A stretch of DNA of 64,000 nt, taken from assembly GCF_004766055.1 (NCBI RefSeq), contig NZ_SPQR01000007.1, forward strand, positions 1 to 64,000, written 5' to 3'. The notes below the pieces were generated by a model. It made no database searches. It saw only the letters and a list, made by a program, of their open reading frames with translations, and was not told where the DNA came from. Below, in pieces: positions 1-7,437 of the stretch (position 1 is the first letter of the stretch; every line of letters begins with the position of its first letter). The translations under genes and the position numbers were made by a program. The stretch is from Desulfosporosinus sp. Sb-LF (GTDB taxonomy: Bacteria > Bacillota > Desulfitobacteriia > Desulfitobacteriales > Desulfitobacteriaceae).

Positions 1-86
1 TCCCATACCGAACACGGAAGTTAAGACCTTCAGGGCCAAGAATACTTGGGGCGCAGGCCCCTGGGAACGTAGGTCATCGCCAGGTA
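1..86 (+). rRNA. rrf: 5S ribosomal RNA, 3' part (cut by window start)
   Basis: The window opens inside a 5S rRNA. Visible are the loop C block ATACCGAACACGGAAGTTAAG-like sequence (positions 5-25), the domain gamma segment with TACTTGGGG and CCCCTGGGA, and the 3' closing strand GTCATCGCCAGGTA ending near 86. The 5' half lies before the window. No 16S or 23S is visible here, so this is probably the end of an rrn operon. The sequence is uninterrupted between GTTAAG and CAGGGCCAAG, which makes it the reference for judging the insertions in the next copy. Confidence 0.93.
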
Positions 87-93
87 AACAAGC

Positions 94-128
94 AAAAAGA
101 CTATCTCTAACGAGGTAGTCTTTTTGTG
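94..128 (+). terminator. Intrinsic terminator after first 5S
   Basis: Fourteen-base arms AAAAAGACTATCTC and GAGGTAGTCTTTTT (94-107 and 112-125) pair with one G-U around a TAAC loop and end in a T run. A near-identical hairpin follows the second 5S-like copy. Confidence 0.9.
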
Positions 129-187
129 TTAGAACGAACGATTTTTAAGCATTTAAACGTCTATGGGGTCGGAGTTCCACCCCTTCG

Positions 188-251
188 GGTCCACATTGCT
201 GGAGTTTTCGTTATGGGTTGCCGTGTGGCGAAAGTCTCGCACGACTTTCGT
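188..251 (+). repeat. Insertion unit 1 in the 5S-like copy
   Basis: A ~64-nt unit with an imperfect CCACATTGC/GCCGTGTGG stem and a perfect CGAAAGTC/GACTTTCG stem. It is homologous to unit 2 at 272-336 and sits just 5' of the loop C block of the 5S. Confidence 0.75.
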
Positions 252-271
252 ATACCGAACACGGAAGTTAA

Positions 272-336
272 GGATCCACACTGCCGGAGAGTGCGTTGTA
301 AGTCGCAGTGTGGCGAAAGGCTCATTCGCCTTTCGT
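272..336 (+). repeat. Insertion unit 2 in the 5S-like copy
   Basis: A ~65-nt unit with a perfect CCACACTGC/GCAGTGTGG stem and a perfect CGAAAGGC/GCCTTTCG stem. Against unit 1 the second stem shows a compensatory T-A to G-C change, so the paired structure seems to have been maintained. It sits just 3' of the loop C block. Confidence 0.75.
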
Positions 337-400
337 TTCAGGGCCAAGAATACTTGGGGCGCAGGCCCCTGGGAACGTAGGTCATCGCCGGGTAACCAGC

Positions 401-435
401 AAAAGGACTATCTCTAACGAGGTAGTCTTTTTGTG
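401..435 (+). terminator. Intrinsic terminator after second 5S-like copy
   Basis: Arms at 401-414 and 419-432 nearly repeat the terminator at 94-128. The 160 bases from here to the next gene are AT-rich and show nothing else I can identify. Confidence 0.88.
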
Positions 436-595
436 TTGTCTCCAAACTCATTATGAAGTTATTATTTATATTCTAATTACCAGTTTTGTCATTATAAATC
501 TAATTTTGTTAAATTTTCTTTGAGTAAATATCGCTCTTTTTACACATTATAAAAAACGTCGCACCAATGTTGCTTAAAGAATGGAGGGTTAAATA

Positions 596-1201
596 ATGGA
601 ACAATTAAATAGGCTTTTTGGTTTTTTTAAAACCGTACAAAGAGTTTTAAAAATGAAAGATTCTGTTGTACTTAGTTTGTTTTCGGGGGTTTTAGGAACA
701 TTAACGATGGATGTTTCAAACTTGATATTTTGGAGGACAAGAAAGACGGAGGCTCTTTATGGACATATTGCTGGTTCAGTTTATGTACGTCCTTTTAGAA
801 CTAATCAGCGAAAAAACTTCATACTTGGTCAAATTATGCATCTTATAACTGGTGCTACTCTAGCGTATCCTTTAAACTTATTATTAATAAGGACAGGAAA
901 AGACCATGCTACTCTAAAGGGAGCGTTCTTTGGTGCAGTAACATGGGAATTTATCTATGGGCTTGGTCGACGATTTAGTATATTTGCAACTAAGCCACAT
1001 ATGACAAAGACGCATTACGCTGAGTTGTTCAACAATATTATATACGGAATTACCACAGCTCAAGCGTTAGTCACGTTTCATAAACCGTCAATTGTTGAAG
1101 GTATCCAAAGTAAAACGACTACTCAGAATACGCAAATAAATACAGTCCAACCTATATACTCAGATATAAAGTCCAATGTAGAAAGTAACGTGCTTATGTA
1201 A
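596..1201 (+). CDS. Conserved membrane protein, unknown function
   Basis: A 201-residue protein with a good Shine-Dalgarno (GGAGGG, about 583-588) before ATG. Four hydrophobic stretches suggest membrane segments near residues 24-46, 77-98, 106-122 and 143-161; the last ~40 residues are polar and rich in Thr, Gln and Asn. Short basic loops (RTRKTE, RTNQRK) lie between segments. I recognise no catalytic motif or named family. It stands alone between the rRNA terminators and its own terminator and is not obviously part of the following operon. The reading frame is convincing; the role is unknown. Confidence 0.8.
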   Translation: MEQLNRLFGFFKTVQRVLKMKDSVVLSLFSGVLGTLTMDVSNLIFWRTRKTEALYGHIAGSVYVRPFRTNQRKNFILGQIMHLITGATLAYPLNLLLIRTGKDHATLKGAFFGAVTWEFIYGLGRRFSIFATKPHMTKTHYAELFNNIIYGITTAQALVTFHKPSIVEGIQSKTTTQNTQINTVQPIYSDIKSNVESNVLM

Positions 1202-1206
1202 AACAT

Positions 1207-1244
1207 GCAAAGGCACCACCAGTTTACTTGGTTGGTGTTTTTGC
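1207..1244 (+). terminator. Terminator after 596 gene
   Basis: GCAAAGGCACCA pairs with TGGTGTTTTTGC, with G-U pairs in the middle and a second CCA/TGG inner stem. Confidence 0.65.
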
Positions 1245-1421
1245 AATTTCTTGGCTTCCTTCAAGCTGAATATTACTTGGTTATTAAACAGAAAATGTAT
1301 GATTTTAGAAACAAACCTCCATAATAATAGAGAACCTCTCAAAAATATATGCCTTTAGTTATCACAAAATTAGGAAATGTACAGCGAGAGGGTTTTTGAC
1401 TTAGCGAAGGGGGTCTTACGG

Positions 1422-2123
1422 GTGCTTTCTAATGAAACGTTTTCACCTGAAGAAAATAAGGATGCTCCGGTATCAAATCTAAAGGAATTAGGACAGATAC
1501 AACTTCCGAGTGTGACAGAACGAATCTATTGTCTACCGATCATTGGGCAAATCGAGGGACATCAGATTTTACCGGCCCAGTCCAAAACAACTAAATATGA
1601 GCATATCATTCCGCAGCTATTGGCTGTCGAGCAAAACCCTAATGTTGAGGGGATTCTTGTCATTTTGAATACTGCTGGTGGAGATGTTGAGGCAGGACTA
1701 GCGATCGCAGAAATGTTGTCCAGTTTAAGTAAGCCTTCAGTTTCCTTAGTTCTTGGCGGGGGCCATAGTATTGGGATTCCGGTTGCAGTCAGTTGTTCGA
1801 GTAGTCTTATTGCACCAACGGGGACAATGACCGTTCATCCGATTCGCTACACCGGATTAGTCATAAATGGGCATCAACAATTCGACTACTTACGAAAAAT
1901 GCAAGAACGAATTGACCAATTCATTTATTCACATTCTAAGATTAGTAAGGAAAATCTAGAACAGTTTATGTTCAAGACTGGTGAGTTAGCTCAGGATATT
2001 GGTACAATCCTTATTGGGCAAGAAGCTGTTGATGCTGGATTAATCCAAGCAGTAGGCGGAGTTAAAGATGCCTTTGAAGAACTTAACCGTTTAATTGAGC
2101 AAAGTCAAGAGAACGGAGTCTAA
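1422..2123 (+). CDS. tepA: ClpP-fold serine protease, TepA family
   Basis: A ClpP-like (crotonase-fold) peptidase. B. subtilis TepA/YmfB, the nearest named relative, has been linked to presecretory protein processing; that link is family knowledge. The core starts at IYCLPIIGQIEGH, followed by NTAGGDVEAGLAIAEML and the nucleophile motif GGHSIGIP, then SCSSSLIAPTGTMTVHP and a C-terminal GQEAVDAGLIQAVGG. I prefer GTG at 1422 because AAGGGGG (1407-1413) stands 8 bases upstream. An in-frame ATG at 1377 adds 15 residues but has no good ribosome site. It lies directly before ftsK, as in Bacillus. Confidence 0.85.
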   Translation: MLSNETFSPEENKDAPVSNLKELGQIQLPSVTERIYCLPIIGQIEGHQILPAQSKTTKYEHIIPQLLAVEQNPNVEGILVILNTAGGDVEAGLAIAEMLSSLSKPSVSLVLGGGHSIGIPVAVSCSSSLIAPTGTMTVHPIRYTGLVINGHQQFDYLRKMQERIDQFIYSHSKISKENLEQFMFKTGELAQDIGTILIGQEAVDAGLIQAVGGVKDAFEELNRLIEQSQENGV

Positions 2124-2133
2124 GATTTAAGAG

Positions 2134-2156
2134 AAGCGGCGAAAAGCCGCTTTTTA
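2134..2156 (+). terminator. Terminator after tepA
   Basis: AAGCGGC and GCCGCTT arms around GAAAA, followed by a T run. It separates tepA from ftsK, which has a ~180-bp leader with no other clear element. Confidence 0.85.
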
Positions 2157-2336
2157 ATTTATTGGAAAATATAGGGTCAATACTTGACATAAGAATACTA
2201 TTAGGGATCTGTATGTTAAAGGTGTTGCTGATTTTTTTCGTGTATTTACAGGAATGAAAAGGAGAACGCTATCTTTTGTGGAATTTATAGAATGTAGAAT
2301 AAATATAAAATTTCTTTATGTTTGGAGGATTGGTCT

Positions 2337-4730
2337 GTGGCGAAGGCTAAAAGACGCCGCAAGTTAAATACAAAGGCGAATATAGGTGTAATGTCTTTGA
2401 AGGAGACTATACGGAATGAAGTAATCGGGGTTTTTGTCGTCGGAATGGCTTGTTTAGGAATGGTCACGCTTTACTCAGACAGAAGTGGCGTGGTTGGCGA
2501 ACAAATCAGACACCTCTTGACAGTGTTGGCTGGAGGTGGAAGGGTATTTATTCCCATTATGGTGGGCGCATGGGGTCTGACGATTATGAACAAGGAAACG
2601 CGCCGTCTGGGGTCTAAGGGTGCAGGGATCTTCCTTCTCTGGCTTGTTTTTCTTGGTATTCTCCACCTTCAGTTACCGGGCATAGAAGCATTTTCGCGGG
2701 ATGACATGCTTCATGAAGGCGAGCTTGGGCATGGTGGGGGATTAGTCGGTGCAGGGCTTACAATTCTGTTGAAAACTACTATTGGCATACCCGGAAGTTA
2801 TGTCATTTTAATCATGGGTTCGCTCATCGGTGCCTTACTCATCACAAACCGCTCGTTAATTCAGGGAATGCAAGAGGTTGGTCAGGTTGGGAAAGAATCT
2901 GGACAGTGGATGAAGCACCAAATCGCTGATTTTGTGGACGTTTTAAAGAACTCTGAAGGCGAAAAACCCAGTGACAAGGAGTCTGTGTATTCAGTGGACT
3001 CAAAAGTAGATGCGAAAGTGAGCAAGAAAAAGGGTATTCCACCTAAGGAGATACCCGTGGCGCTGGATCCTGATGTAGTAGAACGACCACTGGTTATCAA
3101 AACCTTAGAAGATCAGAACGAACTTCCTACCGAAGCTAACGGAACTGATTTGTTACCTAAAGGGCAGTTAGGGTTTGAGAAGATGACGGGTGTTACAGGT
3201 GTTAAGGGTGGGATGAACTCGAATACGATAATTTCACCGGGAAAAGTGACAAGTACGCCTATTTCACGTCAAACCCGTGAAGATGGGAACTATCAACTTC
3301 CTCAAGTCGTCTTATTAAACAAATCATTGAAAGTAAAAAATCCAAGACTTAATAAGGATTTAGCGGATAATGTAAAAATTCTCGAAGAAACGTTGGGCAG
3401 TTTTGGAGTGAAGATAAAAGTAACTCAGGTTACTCAAGGACCTGCTATTACGCGTTATGAAGCTCAACCAGCTCCAGGTGTAAAAGTAAGTAAAATAACA
3501 AACTTGGCTGATGATATCGCTTTGAGCTTGGCTTCCGCAGATGTGCGTATTGAGGCACCTATTCCAGGAAAATCAGTCGTGGGCATTGAGGTACCGAATA
3601 AAGAAATTTCAATGGTTCATTTTCGAGAAGTCCTAGAGACAACGGAATTTCAAGGGACTGCGAGTAAGTTGGCACTGTGTTTAGGTAAGGATATTACGGG
3701 GACGCCAGTGATTGCTGATTTAACGAGGATGCCCCATCTTCTGATTGCGGGAGCCACTGGCTCAGGAAAATCCGTCTGTATTAACACATTGATTCACAGC
3801 ATATTATTTAAGGCGCGCCCAGATGAAGTAAAGTTCTTGTTAGTTGACCCTAAAATGGTTGAATTGGCTAACTATAATGGAATCCCACATCTAATTGCCC
3901 CCGTTGTAACGGATCCTAAAAAGGCGGCGGGCGCCTTAAAATGGATTGTGACAGAAATGGAGACCCGTTATGAATTGTTCGCGGCATCGGGTGTGAGAGA
4001 CATTGTCCGTTACAACTTTCTTCGCACTCAAGAAACGAAGGGGGAGCATCCTGCGTTACCCTATGTCGTGGTGATCATTGATGAGTTGGCTGATTTGATG
4101 ATGGTAGCACCCAGCGATGTAGAGGATGCGATCTGTCGTTTAGCTCAAATGGCGAGGGCTGCAGGGATACATCTGATCGTGGCAACGCAACGTCCATCGG
4201 TTGACGTAATTACTGGTTTGATTAAAGCAAACATTCCTTCACGAATTGCCTTTGCGGTCTCGTCTCAAACTGATTCTAGAACTATTTTGGATATGAACGG
4301 GGCGGAAAAATTACTGGGTCGTGGAGATATGCTCTATTATCCGATGGGTGCGAGTAAGCCTTTGCGTGTACAGGGGTGTTACTTGGGAGATAAAGAAGTG
4401 GAAAACGTGGTTGAATACCTCCAAAATCAGGCGAAGCCTGAGTATCAAGAGATCCCTAACATGGATTTGGTGAATACGAATAAGGAAGAGATGGAAGATG
4501 AACTGTTTTATCAAGCTGCCCAGCTTTTTATTGAAAGCGGAACGGCTTCAGTCTCACTTATACAGCGCCGGTTACGCATTGGGTATACTCGTGCTGCTCG
4601 CTTGATGGATTTTCTTGAGGGTAAAGGGGTCGTCGGAGGATACGAAGGCTCAAAACCTCGCGAGGTATTAATGACAAGAGGGCAATTTGAATTAAAATTT
4701 GGTCAGTGGGCCGATGAGATTGCACATTAG
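2337..4730 (+). CDS. ftsK: DNA translocase FtsK/SpoIIIE
   Basis: Membrane-anchored ATP-driven DNA pump that clears chromosomes from the division or sporulation septum. The N-terminal third has four or five membrane segments, followed by a charged linker (about residues 195-335). The RecA-like motor has Walker A GATGSGKSVC near residue 472 and Walker B VVIIDELADLMM. The C-terminal gamma winged helix (about residues 720-790) reads SLIQRRLRIGYTRAARLMD. GTG at 2337 is chosen because GGAGGA (2324-2329) lies 7 bases upstream; TTG at 2322 would overlap that site. With about 797 residues it matches SpoIIIE in size. No second FtsK is in the window, so it may serve both vegetative growth and sporulation. 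Confidence 0.96.
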   Translation: MAKAKRRRKLNTKANIGVMSLKETIRNEVIGVFVVGMACLGMVTLYSDRSGVVGEQIRHLLTVLAGGGRVFIPIMVGAWGLTIMNKETRRLGSKGAGIFLLWLVFLGILHLQLPGIEAFSRDDMLHEGELGHGGGLVGAGLTILLKTTIGIPGSYVILIMGSLIGALLITNRSLIQGMQEVGQVGKESGQWMKHQIADFVDVLKNSEGEKPSDKESVYSVDSKVDAKVSKKKGIPPKEIPVALDPDVVERPLVIKTLEDQNELPTEANGTDLLPKGQLGFEKMTGVTGVKGGMNSNTIISPGKVTSTPISRQTREDGNYQLPQVVLLNKSLKVKNPRLNKDLADNVKILEETLGSFGVKIKVTQVTQGPAITRYEAQPAPGVKVSKITNLADDIALSLASADVRIEAPIPGKSVVGIEVPNKEISMVHFREVLETTEFQGTASKLALCLGKDITGTPVIADLTRMPHLLIAGATGSGKSVCINTLIHSILFKARPDEVKFLLVDPKMVELANYNGIPHLIAPVVTDPKKAAGALKWIVTEMETRYELFAASGVRDIVRYNFLRTQETKGEHPALPYVVVIIDELADLMMVAPSDVEDAICRLAQMARAAGIHLIVATQRPSVDVITGLIKANIPSRIAFAVSSQTDSRTILDMNGAEKLLGRGDMLYYPMGASKPLRVQGCYLGDKEVENVVEYLQNQAKPEYQEIPNMDLVNTNKEEMEDELFYQAAQLFIESGTASVSLIQRRLRIGYTRAARLMDFLEGKGVVGGYEGSKPREVLMTRGQFELKFGQWADEIAH

Positions 4731-4804
4731 TTGCATAATTTTGCAGTAGGATTTATGATAAGGAGTATTGAATATGACCTAGTTGGAAGGAATAAAGTTT
4801 AGCA

Positions 4805-5854
4805 ATGATTAAGGAAATTAAGGTAGAAGACCTAAAATCCCTAGAACACCCCATTCTCATCGATGTACGCTCAGAGGGGGAATTTGCTGAGGCAACGATC
4901 CCGGGTTCTATCAATCTTCCCCTTTTTGATAACAAAGAACGTGCTGAGATTGGTACAATCTACACCCAATCCAGTCCGATTTTGGCTCGTGAACAGGGTT
5001 TGCGCATCGTTAGCCCGAAACTACCGGATTTAGTCAAGACGGTGGAGAAACTTTCAAGGGAAGGTCCGTTGGTTCTTTTTTGTTGGAGAGGCGGGATGCG
5101 GAGTAAGTCTCTGGCGACGGTCGTGGAATTAATGGGCATTCCTATTTATCGCTTACAGGGTGGGTATAAAGCCTATCGCAATCAAATAGTTGATTACTTT
5201 CAAAATAAGCTTCCATTTCAGGTTGTGGTGCTTCGCGGAAATACAGGAGTTGGAAAAACGGAACTTTTGAGACAGTTACGTGCTGAAGGATATCCCGCGA
5301 TTGACCTTGAGAAACTCGCAAATAATCGTGGGTCCGTATTTGGTGCTATGGGTCTAGGGGATCCGCCATCCCAGAAAAAATTTGAAGGTTTATTGTATGA
5401 GGAACTTGAATTGTTAAGCGATTTTCCTTATATTATTGTAGAGTGTGAGAGTAAACGCATTGGAAGGGTGACTTTACCGACCAATTTCTTTACAGCAATG
5501 CAAGACGGTATTCAGATTCTTCATTATGACTCTTTGGAAAATCGGGTGCAACGTCTATTAAACGAGTATACTGCGGTACCCAATGCACTTCAGGAAATAG
5601 ACATTGCCTTGGAGAGATTGATTAAAACCTTGGGACATGTCAAAGTTCGAGAATTACGTGACTTATTAGAGACAAACTGCTTGGATGTATTTACAGAACG
5701 GTTGCTTGTCGAATACTATGATAAACTTTATGCCTATCCCAATGAGCCAAGTTCAGAGTATACATTTTATTTGAACTATGAAGATCCGGTGAAGGCGTCT
5801 AGGGAATTGAAGGGTTATCTGGATGAGAAGGTTTCCCCGAAAATCAATTCATAA
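4805..5854 (+). CDS. mnmH: tRNA 2-selenouridine synthase (rhodanese plus P-loop)
   Basis: MnmH (SelU/YbbB) replaces sulfur by selenium in 2-thiouridine at the wobble position of tRNAs, using selenophosphate and passing through a geranylated intermediate. An N-terminal rhodanese domain (about residues 5-125) carries the active Cys in FCWRGGMRS near residue 93. A P-loop domain follows with GNTGVGKTELL near residue 145. The length of 349 is normal. Its presence implies that the cell makes selenophosphate, but no selA, selB or selD is in the window. It lies 74 bp after ftsK. Its last bases overlap a small open frame at 5823-5993. Confidence 0.93.
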   Translation: MIKEIKVEDLKSLEHPILIDVRSEGEFAEATIPGSINLPLFDNKERAEIGTIYTQSSPILAREQGLRIVSPKLPDLVKTVEKLSREGPLVLFCWRGGMRSKSLATVVELMGIPIYRLQGGYKAYRNQIVDYFQNKLPFQVVVLRGNTGVGKTELLRQLRAEGYPAIDLEKLANNRGSVFGAMGLGDPPSQKKFEGLLYEELELLSDFPYIIVECESKRIGRVTLPTNFFTAMQDGIQILHYDSLENRVQRLLNEYTAVPNALQEIDIALERLIKTLGHVKVRELRDLLETNCLDVFTERLLVEYYDKLYAYPNEPSSEYTFYLNYEDPVKASRELKGYLDEKVSPKINS

Positions 5855-5993
5855 ACTAAGAGTTGTTCGTGCCGAATTAGGTGTGCTAGTTGACTTTTTA
5901 GGAGATACTTTACTAGAAGATGAAAATCGTACGATTGGATACGACGAAGGTTTCGCGTGGGGAAAAAGAAGCTGTATCACAGTGTGTATTTGA
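5823..5993 (+). CDS. Possible 56-residue protein overlapping mnmH end
   Basis: An open frame starting inside mnmH runs across the 187-bp gap towards rodZ. The product reads VVRAELGVLVDFLGDTLLED and later DEGFAWGKRS, with a balanced, protein-like composition. The ribosome site (GGATGAGAAGG region) is poor. It could be a real small gene, a remnant, or chance; the gap has no other assignment. Confidence 0.3.
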   Translation: MRRFPRKSIHKLRVVRAELGVLVDFLGDTLLEDENRTIGYDEGFAWGKRSCITVCI

Positions 5994-6041
5994 GAATACG
6001 ATGGATTCTATTATCGTCTACCGAAAAAGGAGGTCAAAGCA

Positions 6042-6836
6042 ATGGCAGGAGAAGGAATTATGCTCCGGGTCGCAAGGGAAGAAAAAGAATGGAGCTTAAC
6101 GTACACAGAAGAAATCACGAAAATCCGCGTTCGCTATATTCAAGCACTAGAAGCAGAGGAATATGGAGTACTCCCTGGAACAACTTATGCCAAGGGATAT
6201 TTACGAACCTATGCTAAACAACTGGGCTTAAACCCGGATGAAATCATCGCACTTTTTAATGAATCAATAACTTCAGAGCCCGCTCTTGTTCTGGAAAAGT
6301 CTCAAATGGTGGTAAAATCCCGACCATTGTGGTTTAGACCAACGATCATAGGGAGTTTGGCGATTGTGATTATTGCTTTCGTCATTGTGATCGCCGGATT
6401 GAACTCACGTGGGCAAAAAATCGCAGACACCCCATATACCATGCCACCCCTGCCGAGCGCACCGCAAACAGAGACTGCTACATCAAAACCTACTACACCA
6501 ACATCAACACCCACACCTACTCCGAGTGCACCAGTGACGGAAAGCACACCACAAAATGTTATTGCAGCTACAATGGATGGTTTAACCGCACAGTTAGTTT
6601 TCACGCAACCCTGTTGGGTTGTAGTCCAGGTGGACGGCCATCCTTCGCTACAAGGGACGTTTTCATCTGGGTCAAGCAAAGAAATTAAAGGGACAAGTAA
6701 AATTGAACTAGTTACAGTTGGAAATGCAGGTGGTCTTTCGGTCACCTTAAACGGCAGACCATACCCGAGTTTGGGAAAGGAAGGCCAAGTTGTCCATAAC
6801 GTTGTATTAACTCCAGACGTCTTAAAATCCCTGTAA
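6042..6836 (+). CDS. rodZ: RodZ-like cytoskeletal membrane protein
   Basis: RodZ links MreB filaments to the membrane and supports rod shape. The N-terminal helix-turn-helix domain (about residues 5-75) has the typical YIQALEAEEYGVLPGTTYAKGYLRTYAK stretch (residues about 31-58). A transmembrane segment follows at about 97-118, then a Pro/Thr/Ser linker (about 135-170) and a beta-rich C-terminal DUF4115-type domain containing WVVVQVDG. AAAGGAGGTC upstream fixes ATG at 6042. The position before pgsA matches B. subtilis ymfM. The yajQ gene follows after 28 bp. Confidence 0.9.
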   Translation: MAGEGIMLRVAREEKEWSLTYTEEITKIRVRYIQALEAEEYGVLPGTTYAKGYLRTYAKQLGLNPDEIIALFNESITSEPALVLEKSQMVVKSRPLWFRPTIIGSLAIVIIAFVIVIAGLNSRGQKIADTPYTMPPLPSAPQTETATSKPTTPTSTPTPTPSAPVTESTPQNVIAATMDGLTAQLVFTQPCWVVVQVDGHPSLQGTFSSGSSKEIKGTSKIELVTVGNAGGLSVTLNGRPYPSLGKEGQVVHNVVLTPDVLKSL

Positions 6837-6864
6837 TTATTGAGTTGAGAGGAGCGTTTATATT

Positions 6865-7356
6865 TTGGCTAAAGATTCTTCATTCGATATTGTCTCAAAA
6901 GTAGATTTGCCTGAGGTGGCTAATGCAATTCAGCAAGCTCAGAAAGAGCTTGCGCAGAGGTTTGATTTTAAGAACAGTAAATCATCCATAAAGCTCGAAG
7001 AGGATAAGATTATATTGGTTTCAGATGATGATTTCAAGTTGACCAATGTCATTGATATTCTGGAGGGTAAACTTGTTAAGAGAGGAGTTTCTCTGAAATC
7101 GTTAGAATATGGGAAGGCACAATCGGCGGCCGGTGACACCGTTAAGCAGGAGGTAAAGTTAGTACAGGGGATCGCCCAAGAAAAGTCGAAGTTAATTAAT
7201 AAAGTTTTAAAAGATAATAAAGTTAAAGTAGTTAGCTCGATTCAGGGCGATGAGATTCGTGTGACTGGCAAGAACAAAGATGACCTTCAAGCAGCCATTG
7301 CCCTACTACGTAAGGAAGACTTCGGAATCGAATTACAGTTCATCAACTATCGATAA
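6865..7356 (+). CDS. yajQ: YajQ family nucleotide-binding protein
   Basis: A 163-residue YajQ protein made of two ferredoxin-like domains. The start SFDIVSKVDLPEVANAIQQA and the end ELQFINYR are characteristic. Family members bind RNA, and some bind cyclic-di-GMP; which applies here cannot be told. Start is TTG at 6865 with GAGAGGAG upstream. It shares the rodZ transcript, and a strong terminator follows at once. Confidence 0.93.
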   Translation: MAKDSSFDIVSKVDLPEVANAIQQAQKELAQRFDFKNSKSSIKLEEDKIILVSDDDFKLTNVIDILEGKLVKRGVSLKSLEYGKAQSAAGDTVKQEVKLVQGIAQEKSKLINKVLKDNKVKVVSSIQGDEIRVTGKNKDDLQAAIALLRKEDFGIELQFINYR

Positions 7357-7380
7357 AGAGGGGTTGCCCCTCTTTTCTCT
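7355..7380 (+). terminator. Terminator after yajQ
   Basis: AAAGAGGGG and CCCCTCTTT arms with a TTG loop and a T-rich tail. Confidence 0.88.
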
Positions 7381-7437
7381 TTTGTAAAGGTTATTTACGT
7401 CTAATCCTAAGTGTTGTTTTAGCAGAAAGGTGAGAAT

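Larger units (their letters stand above)
165..394 (+). rRNA. Expanded or degenerate 5S rRNA-like copy with two insertions
   Basis: Blocks of 5S sequence reappear in the correct order: TATGG...TTCCACCC (about 162-180), ATACCGAACACGG with AAGTTAAG (252-271), and CAGGGCCAAG to ATCGCCGGGTA (339-394). They are separated by two insertions, about 188-251 and 272-336. The insertions resemble each other and each folds into two hairpins. The last block is almost identical to the normal copy at 1-86. I could not find the 5' strand that should pair with the 3' end to close helix I. It is therefore either a 5S with expansion segments and a diverged end, or a 5S pseudogene. Expanded 5S rRNAs are known from some Clostridia. 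Confidence 0.6.

Noticed and set aside
126-417. Open frames of 64-84 codons across the 5S-like region
   Set aside because: They cross conserved rRNA blocks and terminators and follow no ribosome site.
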